Assembly: GCA_035374585.1 (NCBI GenBank)
Contig: DAOSPF010000035.1
Location: forward strand, 1-33,965
Length of the DNA: 33,965 nucleotides
Direction: 5' to 3'
From: JAKPQD01 sp029572965
GTDB lineage: Bacteria > Bacteroidota > Bacteroidia > Bacteroidales > DTGW01
In this document: positions 1 through 7,400 of the stretch, one piece after another
Layout: every line of letters starts with the position of its first letter
Position numbering within the stretch: the first letter of the stretch is position 1
Program-made: the position numbers and the translations under genes
Notes under the pieces: model-generated
Databases searched by the model: none
Told to the model about the DNA's origin: nothing
The model's input: the letters and a program-made list of their open reading frames with translations, nothing else

Positions 1-2205
1 AAAAGGGAACAAAGGCTTGCCTGTAAAGTATCGATATGTACGGTTTTTCATACTATAATCCTCAAATGGGGGCAATTGTTCAGTCGATTGATAGAACGTA
101 ATCGGCAAACGGCCGCCAGGGTTAAAATTGCCAAGCAAAACATCAGCAATAGCTGTTCCGCCTTCCTGTCCGGGATACCATGCCTCAACAATCGCATCAA
201 GGTTCTCATTTTCCCAATCAAGGCCAATAGCACTACCTGACATTAGCACCAAAACAACAGGTTTACCAGTTTTTTTGAGCAACTTAAGCATTTTCCGCTG
301 AACCTCGGGTAATTCAATAGAAGTTCTGTCGCCTCTGTCAAAACCAGGATAAGGGACATTCATCTCTTCACCTTCCAGCTCGGGAGAAAGCCCTCCAAAA
401 TAAACGATCACATCACTTTTTTCAGCTTCGGCAACAACTTTATCAGCAAGGGTTTTATCCAGATAGCTCCATTTCAGGCTGGCAACAGCACCGCCTCCAG
501 CTTGAAAATATTCAATTTTAATGGCATGTTTTTCGCCCTTATTAAGTTTTATAGCCTTTGTAAGAGTATAAGGCGATTGTCTCTTCCACTCTTCCAAAAA
601 AAGCTTATTGTCAATCCAAACCCTAAAGCCGTCATCTCCGGTGAAAGAAATGTAATATTCAGCTGTTTCAGAAGCCGTAAGCTCACCTGTCCAGCGGATA
701 GAAATATTGGTAGCACTTACCCCTTTTGCGGGGAACTGGCTATCCCACTCATAATCAATCGTAGTATCAATTTTAGTCAAGATAGGGGTCCCCTCAAAAT
801 TGAGGTTATTGAAAATTTCAGCTTTCAACCCGGGTTTTCCTTCAAAGCTCAGATTGGCGGCATTAACAGGCTTTCCGGACAAAGCTTCAGTAACCAGGCC
901 ATTCATTTCGTTGGTATAAACTTTATTTTTAGGCAACAAAGCCGCTTTTAGGCCTTCAAGAGGAGTAACAACTTTTGAAGGGATTCCGTTGTAATTGCCA
1001 TACATAGTCCTTGAAGCTTCACAATTGGGGCCAAGGATAGCAATTTTTGTCAAAGTCTTCCTGTTGATTGGCAATACGCCATTATTTTTGAGCAAAACAA
1101 TAGACTGGCGGGCAGCGTTCAAAGATAGCACCCTGTTTGCCTTACTATCATTAGAATACATTGATATTGTATCGTAAGGCACAGAACCCTTAGGCTCAAA
1201 CATACCAAGCTTCATTCTGGCCATCATAAGACGTTTGAGCGAAACATCTATATCGGCTTCAGTAACCAGGCCTTTTTGAATGGCAACTTTTAAATTAGAG
1301 AAACAATCGCCACAATTGAGGTCTAACCCGCTTTTTAGCGAGATAGCAGCCGCTTCTTCAGGTGTTTTAGCTATTTTGTGCGTACGATAAATATCATCCA
1401 CAGCATCGCAATCAGAAACAACAAAACCTTCAAAGCCCCATTTTTTGCGAAGAAGGTTATTGAGCAAATCGTCAGAGGCAGAACAAGATTTGCCACGGAA
1501 ACGATTGTATGCGCTCATCAACGAGTATGCTTTACCTTCTTTGATGCAGGCCTCAAATGCCGGGGTATAAGTCTCGAGAAAATCATGCTGGGAAACATCT
1601 ATATCAAACTCATGCCTCAACTTTTCTGGCCCGCTATGTACAACAAAATGCTTAGGAGTGGCAATAGTGGCATAAAACTTGGGGTTGTTTCCCTGAAGCC
1701 CTTTAACAAAAGCTACTCCGTAACGGGCAGACAAATATGGGTCTTCGCCATAAGTTTCCTGTCCCCTGCCCCATCGTGGATCCCTGAATATATTGACATT
1801 GGGCGACCATACAGTCAGCCCTTTATAACGGCTTCGGTCGTTATGTTTGATAGCGTCATTGTATTTAGCCCTAAACTCTGTGGCAATGGTTTTAGCAATT
1901 ACATACATCAATGAATCGTTCCACATGGCAGCCAATCCTATTGCCTGAGGAAATACTGTTGCATATCCGGCACGTGCCACGCCATGCAGGCCTTCATTCC
2001 ACCAGTTATACGCCGGAATACCAAGCCTTTCGACAGCAGGAGCAACATCCATCATCTGCGAAATCTTTTCATCCAGTGTCATCTGGGCAACAAGGCTGTC
2101 CACCCTTTGTTCAAAAGGCAAATCGGGGTTTAAATAAGCAACACTTTGAGAAAAGCCATTAAATAGGAGCAATGAGAAAACTGCAAAAAATAAAAAACGC
2201 TTCAT
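1..2205 (-). CDS. GH3 beta-xylosidase/beta-glucosidase with PA14 domain (partial, 3' end outside window)
   Basis: Exo-acting family 3 glycoside hydrolase, probably releasing xylose or glucose from oligosaccharides in the periplasm. The minus-strand frame starts at an ATG (2203-2205) and stays open for 735 codons to the window edge, so the stop is not seen. The N-terminus is a signal peptide (MKRFLFFAVFSLLLFNGFSQ). Next come the GH3 N-terminal barrel motifs YNWWNEGLHGVARAG and FPQAIGLAA. The nucleophile is D265 in GFVVSDCDAV; the SDCDAV form is typical of the xylosidase branch. The C-terminal alpha/beta domain (NNGVLPI) is interrupted by a PA14-like beta domain at about residues 430-560 (FTGDDGFRVWIDNKLF), then resumes (VLVLMSGSAIGLDW). 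The last visible residues (NRTYRYFTGKPLFPF) approach the usual FN3-like tail. It starts 32 bp after the GH5 gene and probably shares its mRNA. Family is confident; the xylosidase-versus-glucosidase choice is not. Confidence 0.93.
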   Translation of the reverse strand, partial: MKRFLFFAVFSLLLFNGFSQSVAYLNPDLPFEQRVDSLVAQMTLDEKISQMMDVAPAVERLGIPAYNWWNEGLHGVARAGYATVFPQAIGLAAMWNDSLMYVIAKTIATEFRAKYNDAIKHNDRSRYKGLTVWSPNVNIFRDPRWGRGQETYGEDPYLSARYGVAFVKGLQGNNPKFYATIATPKHFVVHSGPEKLRHEFDIDVSQHDFLETYTPAFEACIKEGKAYSLMSAYNRFRGKSCSASDDLLNNLLRKKWGFEGFVVSDCDAVDDIYRTHKIAKTPEEAAAISLKSGLDLNCGDCFSNLKVAIQKGLVTEADIDVSLKRLMMARMKLGMFEPKGSVPYDTISMYSNDSKANRVLSLNAARQSIVLLKNNGVLPINRKTLTKIAILGPNCEASRTMYGNYNGIPSKVVTPLEGLKAALLPKNKVYTNEMNGLVTEALSGKPVNAANLSFEGKPGLKAEIFNNLNFEGTPILTKIDTTIDYEWDSQFPAKGVSATNISIRWTGELTASETAEYYISFTGDDGFRVWIDNKLFLEEWKRQSPYTLTKAIKLNKGEKHAIKIEYFQAGGGAVASLKWSYLDKTLADKVVAEAEKSDVIVYFGGLSPELEGEEMNVPYPGFDRGDRTSIELPEVQRKMLKLLKKTGKPVVLVLMSGSAIGLDWENENLDAIVEAWYPGQEGGTAIADVLLGNFNPGGRLPITFYQSTEQLPPFEDYSMKNRTYRYFTGKPLFPF

Positions 2206-2237
2206 ATCATATCAAATTAGTAAAGTATTCAAATCAA

Positions 2238-3368
2238 TTATTTTGCATTTAATAGCACATCAATCAGCTCAAAATCAGGGTCCGCGGATTTTTTCTTTTC
2301 CATATCAAAGGTATAAATTCCAAACTCGCCTTTATACTCCCAGTTTGCCCAGGCAATACCTTGTTCTTCAAAAACGCTTACTATATCTTTATAATAATTA
2401 AGCCTGTCGGCACGAGGGACAGTAGGCAAACAGCCAAATTCGCCACAATAAAGTTGCAGCCCCTTCTTTTTGGCAAACTCAACAGCAGGTTTAAACATCT
2501 CTTTAAATGTTTCTTTGGTAAATGGCTGAGCTACTTCACTCAAAACCCCTTTAACATCAGCTTTAACAGTGTCGAGGTAATTTTTCAGGTCTTCATCCGA
2601 CACAATTTTACCAGGGTAAGTAACCTTACCATTGAAATATTTCAGTGGTGTCCAATGGGCAGTATAATGAGTAAAGACAAGAGGCGAATAGCAATGGAAG
2701 CTGATAATAATATTTTTGTCATGCGCAGGAATCTTCATTTTAGGGATATTAGAAACTATCTGCCACATATTAGCCCCAATGACAATAGTCCTTTCAGGTT
2801 CTAATTTTCTGACGGCATCGTAAGCTTTGGTGTACAAGATATTCCAATCTTCGTCTGTCGGGGCCACTGCCTCATTGAGCAATTCGTATGCAACCATATT
2901 GGTAGGGTATTTGTTCAACACAGAAGATAATTTCTCCCAAAGGTCAACAAAATGGGATTGAGCAGCGGTATCAGCCCATAATGCATTAGATCCACCTTCA
3001 TTTGTTGCATTAAAATAATGAGAACGTATAATATGCAAATCGACAATGGCACGTAAATCATAAGTAGCGCACCAATCAAGGCATGTAATAAGATGTTCAA
3101 AGGCCTTTTGGACAGGCTCGCCCTTTTCATCCCAAAATTCGGCTTCATCAATAGGGATACGGACATGATCATACCCAATACTATCAATAAACCTGATATC
3201 GCTTTCTTTGATGTAAGTGTATTTGGGTTCCCATCCGAAATCCTGCGAAAGCCAGTGGCTAAGGTTTACACCTCTTTTAACAATAAACCTTTCCTGCGAT
3301 TTATCTTTATTAACACAAGAAGTCATTACGGCTAAAGCACTTAACGCTAAAAAAAACAGTTTTCTCAT
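2238..3368 (-). CDS. GH5 family glycoside hydrolase, lipoprotein
   Basis: A 376-residue clan GH-A hydrolase acting on beta-linked glucans or related hemicelluloses; the exact bond cannot be told from sequence alone. The N-terminus has a type II signal with lipobox around C18 (AVMTSC), so it is predicted to be lipid-anchored. GH5 landmarks are visible: RGVNLSHWL at the barrel start, VRIPI near residue 70, acid/base E166 in YELLNEAV, H225 in SFHCYSP, nucleophile E310 in LYCGEFG, and the closing W343 in WANWEYKG. No accessory domain and no T9SS tail are present. It lies 64 bp after the lysine-rich small gene and 32 bp before the GH3 gene, all minus strand. No copy of the 37-nt HTCS-linked site lies upstream, so its control may differ from that of the plus-strand enzymes. 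Confidence 0.9.
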   Translation of the reverse strand: MRKLFFLALSALAVMTSCVNKDKSQERFIVKRGVNLSHWLSQDFGWEPKYTYIKESDIRFIDSIGYDHVRIPIDEAEFWDEKGEPVQKAFEHLITCLDWCATYDLRAIVDLHIIRSHYFNATNEGGSNALWADTAAQSHFVDLWEKLSSVLNKYPTNMVAYELLNEAVAPTDEDWNILYTKAYDAVRKLEPERTIVIGANMWQIVSNIPKMKIPAHDKNIIISFHCYSPLVFTHYTAHWTPLKYFNGKVTYPGKIVSDEDLKNYLDTVKADVKGVLSEVAQPFTKETFKEMFKPAVEFAKKKGLQLYCGEFGCLPTVPRADRLNYYKDIVSVFEEQGIAWANWEYKGEFGIYTFDMEKKKSADPDFELIDVLLNAK

Positions 3369-3432
3369 AATTTAAAGTGTTGTTTAAATTACGAATTTAA
3401 TAAAAGTAATCATGATGAAACTTAGAAAGATG

Positions 3433-3666
3433 TTAAAAAGGATACCTTACGCGGTTCTTTTTAGCTGTTTTTTTTGTAGCCTTACGTTTGGGAGCAGGTT
3501 TCTTTTTTTTCTTCTTCTTAACATCTTTTTTCTTTTTCTTGGCAGGCTTTTTTCTTTTCTTAGAAGCCAGTGCCATTAATGCATGCGAAGCGGTATTGGC
3601 CTGAATATTTTCAACAATAGGGCCAGCAGTGAAAAGAAAAACTAAAAGAAAGACAATGTAGCGCAT
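3433..3666 (-). CDS. Small secreted lysine-rich protein, unknown function
   Basis: I do not recognise a family. The 77-residue product begins with a convincing hydrophobic signal segment (MRYIVFLLVFLFTAG), has a short linker to about residue 35, and then is almost wholly basic: about 22 lysines plus several arginines between residues 36 and 74, with Pro/Ala spacers like those of histone H1-type tails (KKPAPKRKATKKTAKK). The mature protein would be a disordered polycation outside the cytoplasm, perhaps touching lipopolysaccharide, acidic glycans or nucleic acid; that is inference. The ATG at 3664-3666 sits 22 bp downstream of a perfect Bacteroidota -7 box. It is 64 bp upstream of GH5 on the same strand. 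A low-complexity coding artefact is possible, but signal peptide plus promoter favour a real gene. Confidence 0.55.
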   Translation of the reverse strand: MRYIVFLLVFLFTAGPIVENIQANTASHALMALASKKRKKPAKKKKKDVKKKKKKKPAPKRKATKKTAKKNRVRYPF

Positions 3667-3688
3667 ACATATTTTTTTTGCATAGATA

Positions 3689-3696
3689 CAAAAATA
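3689..3696 (-). promoter_or_regulatory. Putative -7 box (TATTTTTG) for the minus-strand lysine-rich/GH5/GH3 genes
   Basis: The minus strand reads TATTTTTG, an exact match to the Bacteroidota primary-sigma -7 consensus TAnnTTTG, 22 bp before the ATG of the lysine-rich gene. No clear TTTG -33 element is seen at the usual spacing, so this is a moderate call. It is the only good promoter seen for the left-arm genes. Confidence 0.4.
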
Positions 3697-3953
3697 AATT
3701 TATTAGATAAAATAAAAATGAATAAAATCATCTAACACATAAGCACCTAAGTAAGCTGAAATATTAAACCCAAATTAAGCATTAAAAATGCTTAATCGAT
3801 TAAAAAATTGAAATTCAATAATTTAATAAAACTTTTCAAACAATTCTAAATCAGCTTGTAAGAGGTAAATGATTGGTATATAAATTAGTAAAACAAAAAT
3901 TTAAAATAATGATTTTTTTAGAAAAGAAAAATTGGTATAATTGAAAAAAGTAT
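3697..3953. other. AT-rich intergenic stretch, one small hairpin, no gene seen
   Basis: This spacer separates the divergent promoters of the lysine-rich gene (minus) and the tRNA (plus). It is very AT-rich with no plausible reading frame. The only structure noticed is a perfect 9-bp stem with a 3-nt loop at 3775-3795 (TTAAGCATT/AATGCTTAA); it lacks a T-run and does not end any gene, so its role is unknown. Confidence 0.6.
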
Positions 3954-3961
3954 TATTTTTG
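3954..3961 (+). promoter_or_regulatory. -7 box (TATTTTTG) of the tRNA-Pro gene
   Basis: TATTTTTG matches TAnnTTTG exactly and lies 40 bp before the mature tRNA 5' end. An imperfect -33 match (ATTG at 3931-3934) sits at about the expected 19-nt spacing. The octamer is identical to the one on the opposite strand at 3689-3696. Confidence 0.6.
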
Positions 3962-4001
3962 CGCCTCGATTGATGAGCGAATCAGTTGCAATTAATAGTT
4001 T

Positions 4002-4075
4002 CGGGGTGTGGCGCAGTTGGCTAGCGCACCTGCTTTGGGAGCAGGGGGTCCTCCGTTCGAGTCGGAGTACCCCGA
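4002..4075 (+). tRNA. tRNA-Pro (anticodon UGG)
   Basis: A full cloverleaf can be drawn by eye. The acceptor stem CGGGGTG (4002-4008) pairs with TACCCCG (4068-4074), with a final G-U. The anticodon stem CCTGC/GCAGG (4029-4033 and 4041-4045) encloses loop TTTGGGA, giving anticodon TGG at 4036-4038. The T arm CTCCG/CGGAG encloses TTCGAGT. The discriminator base is A4075. CCA is not encoded, since CAA follows. The gene has its own promoter and terminator. No second copy of its 3' end, as an integration att site would leave, was seen in the window. Confidence 0.97.
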
Positions 4076-4085
4076 CAACGCAAAC

Positions 4086-4120
4086 AGTAAGGCTTGCAGA
4101 AAGGCAAGCCTTATTTGTTT
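4086..4120 (+). terminator. Rho-independent terminator after tRNA-Pro
   Basis: A perfect 9-bp stem, AAGGCTTGC (4089-4097) with GCAAGCCTT (4104-4112), has a 6-nt loop and can be extended by A-T and G-T pairs. It is followed by a T-rich tail (ATTTGTTT). It begins 11 nt after the end of the tRNA. Confidence 0.8.
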
Positions 4121-4155
4121 ACTAAGTGGGTTAAGCATTAATCCATTTGCTTTAT

Positions 4156-4250
4156 TTCATCCGTAAATAAATTTATAAACAAGGTCGGATGAACCCCGAA
4201 GGGCTCTCCGAAGAGGAAAACTCGCATGATGAATTTTCATCCTTGTTTGT
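4156..4250. repeat. Structured intergenic region with competing inverted repeats
   Basis: The arm CGGATGAA (4186-4193) is a perfect complement of TTCATCCG (4156-4163). It can also pair downstream with TTCATCC at 4236-4242, where the wider arms ACAAGGTCGGATGAA and TTCATCCTTGT match apart from two bases. Between the second pair lie two small hairpins, CCCC-GAA-GGG and CTCT-CCGA-AGAG. No gene is supported here. It may be part of a degraded repeat, the 3' region of the HTCS transcript (opposite strand), or a structured RNA. Confidence 0.4.
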
Positions 4251-4327
4251 GTTTAAGGAATCATGCTCGTTTCATCATAATAATATTTCCTTTTCAAGGA
4301 ATGATAGCTTGTCCCGTCTTTGGCGGA

Positions 4328-4392
4328 AGAACACCCCTGTTCGCTATTTTATAATTAAAGTGTTTGTGTTTTCCAAACATGGGTGTTTCATT
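4328..4392 (-). repeat. Dispersed inverted-repeat element, short copy (about 65 bp)
   Basis: The right end, AACATGGGTGTTTCATT (4376-4392), is identical over 17 bases to 24061-24077. The left end, GAACACCCCTGTT, is its imperfect inverted copy. The interior (ATTTTATAA-TA-GTGTTT, about 4343-4365) matches the reverse complement of the 24033-24058 interior, so this is the same element in the opposite orientation with an internal deletion. It lies 22 bp downstream of the HTCS stop codon and may serve as its 3'-end structure. Confidence 0.65.
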
Positions 4393-4414
4393 TTTTTAAT
4401 AAAATACATTTTCT

Positions 4415-7400
4415 TTATCGTTTATACTGCGAAGGAGTAGCCCCAAAATATTCTTTGAAACTTTTGGTGAAATAAGCAAATGAATTAAACCCTACTTTTT
4501 CTGCAATTTCAGAAATCTGGAAATTAGAATTGATGAGTAAATCAGCAGCCTTTTTCAACCTGACAATTCTTATAAACTCATTTACCGATTGGCCTGACAG
4601 AGCGTCAATCTTTCGGTAAAGCTGAGCCCTGCTTACGCCCAGTTCAGAGGCAAATATATGTACGTCAAAATTGGGGTCTAACAAGTGTTTTTCAACTATT
4701 TCATACGCTTTTTTCAAGAAATTTTCGTCATGAGCAGAAGGTGAGATTTCTTTTGGAGTGGCATCAGGCTCTTTGATGAAAATCTTTCGCAGGGCAATTC
4801 GCGACAGGATTAGGTTGTCCAGACGGGCCTTTAAAACCTGGATGTTGAATGGTTTAGCAATATAATCATCGGCTCCACTTTCAAGGCCTTCGATAGTATT
4901 TTCATCGGTATCTTTGGCTGTAAGCAATACAAAAGGCACGTGGCTTGTCCGGTCGTCAGTTTTAAGTTTTCGGCAAAGTTCAATACCGTCTATCCCGGGC
5001 ATCATGATGTCGCTTAGTATAATGTCCGGGATAACTTCAACCGCTTTTTCATAAGCAGACCATCCATCGGCAACGGCAATAATTTTGTATTTCGAGCTCA
5101 ACTCACTGCAGATATAATTTCGCATATCCTCATTGTCTTCTGCAATAAGCATCAATGGTTGTTGTTCAAAACTGACAGGCTCTTCGGGTTTGCTTATATT
5201 AGCAGGTTCATTACTGACAAGCTTTACAGGAGTGTCGTTATATGTTTCATTAGCGAATGGGGCAATTTTGGATGGATTTTCGCCAAACTCTTTTTTAAAA
5301 CAGATGGTAAAATAATTGGGGTCGCTAAAACCTGTTTGATAAGCTGCTTCAGAGACTCTCAAACGTCCTTCTTTAATAAGCTGATAAGCCTTTTTTAAAC
5401 GTATAGATTTAATAAGGTTATTAGGGGTTGTGCCTGCTATGTATTTTATTTTTCTATGCAATTGGGCAATACTTAATGCAAAATGTTCAGACAGCATCTC
5501 GATACTCAATTTTTGGTCCATCATGTTTTCTTCAATAAAAAGTTTTAAGTCAAGAATAAAATCAATATCCTTTTGAGGTAAAACTTTTTCAAGGTTTTCG
5601 GGGGTTTCAATGCCCAAAAATTTATTGCGCAGCAGTTTTCTGTTTTCGGTCAACGAGGTTACCTGGGCATCAAGTACATTGATGTCAAAAGGCTTGGTGA
5701 TGTATGAATCAGCCCCGGTAGAGAGCCCTTCTATTTGTTGTTCGGTGGTATTGTTTGCAGTCAGCATGATTACCGGGAGGTGCGAAGTATCAAAATTGTG
5801 CCGGATTTCTTTACAAAACTCATATCCATTCATGTTGGGCATTTGAACATCGGTAATGATAATGTCAGGGCTTGAGTCCCTGGCTTGTTTTAAGCCTTCC
5901 AATCCATCTTTTGCAGAGCAAACTTTATATTTTTTTTCAAAATGTTTGCACAAATAATCGCGAAGCTCCGAATTGTCTTCAACAATCAATAATGTTGGAA
6001 GATTGTATTGTTTCTTATTCTCAAAAAGCGGCAGGTTTTCGGTGCTTTCTTTAGTCTCAATGGGTTGTGCAACAGGCCCAATAATTGCGGGAGCTTCTAT
6101 GTTGAGGTGCAGATAAGCTTCCTGCCCGGATGGGATAATAACGGTAAATGTTGAGCCATGTCCTAAAGTTGATTCAACGTTGATTTGACCAAGGTGTATT
6201 TCTACTAACTCTTTTACTATTGACAATCCAATACCTGTACCATCCTGGTTTAACAAACTTGAGTTTTGGACTTTAAAGAAGCGGTCAAAGATTTTGTTTT
6301 TTTCATTTTCAGGGATGCCTATGCCGGTATCAACAACTTCAAATTTGATATATTTTTGATTATCAACAATTTGCTCTTTTATCTTTAGTGAAATTTGACC
6401 ACCTTTTCCGGTAAATTTCAATGCATTGGACAATAAGTTCCAGAGAATTTTTTCAATTTTGGAGGCATCAACATAACCAGTCAAATTTTCTTCGACTGCA
6501 TAATTGAAATTTATTTCTTTGTGCTTACACTCTTCTTTGAATGCTTCGTAAATATCAGCCACAATAGCTGAAATGCGGGTTTCGGAAATTTCTAACACAT
6601 ATTGTTTTTGGGTAACTTTTCGAAAGTCCAGCAAGTCGGTGATTAATTTGTAAAGCCGTTTTGAATTTCGGCTAATAATCATGAGTTTGTTTACCTGCTC
6701 GGGGTTGAGGTTGTCGGACTGCAACAAGTCGTTGACCGGGGCATCAATCAGGGTTAAAGGCGTTTTCAAATCATGCGAAACATTAGTAAAAAACGAAAGT
6801 TTCTTTTCGGTCAGTTCATGTTCTTTTTGAATTTTGAACTCAGAGATTTCTTTTTCTTTTTTCAGTTCGAGCCTTTTGAGATAGGCATATACCGAAAGAT
6901 AAAGTATAGTTACGAAGATTATAAAATACACTAAAAAAGCATACCAACTCAGGTACCATGGGGCCCTGATGTGTATTACGATGCTGGTTGTCGCGCCGTC
7001 TTTTGCTTTATCGGCACTTTTTACCTCAAAAGTGTATTGGCCGGGGGAAAGGTTAGTAAAATTGGCAAAATTAGTTTTGGTCAGGTACGTCCAGTTTTTT
7101 TCCAATCCTTTTAACCTATACGCGTAATTGTGGTATTTCAGGAAGTTTTTGTCTTTTTTGAAAAAATGGATAGAAAAAGAGTTTTTGTTGTAAGGGAGCC
7201 AAATTTCTTTAGTTTCTTCCAAAGGTTTTTTAAGCAATTGTATGCCTTCAATATTCCTGATACTTTGATTTTGAAAAACAATATCCGAAATTATCATATC
7301 AGCTTTTGAAGAACCCGAATTTACTTTTGACGGGTCAATAATGGTAAACCCGGCCAAAGAACCAAAGATAATACGGCCATCATTGGTTTTGGCAGATACC

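Noticed and set aside
502..2162. Several plus-strand open frames of 60-178 codons
   Set aside because: They lie antisense to the continuous GH3 frame (1-2205 minus), have no signal peptide, domain or upstream motif, and are shadows of it.
3775..3795. Hairpin TTAAGCATT/AATGCTTAA as a terminator
   Set aside because: Very AT-rich stem, no T-run, and no gene ends there on either strand.
4002..4120. tRNA-Pro as an integration site of a genomic island
   Set aside because: No duplicated tRNA 3' end, integrase or direct repeats were seen in the window; the tRNA is intact and has its own terminator.
4189..4440. 83-codon plus-strand frame after the tRNA
   Set aside because: It runs through inverted repeats, the dispersed element and the end of the HTCS gene, has no promoter, and its composition (mixed low-complexity) looks non-coding.
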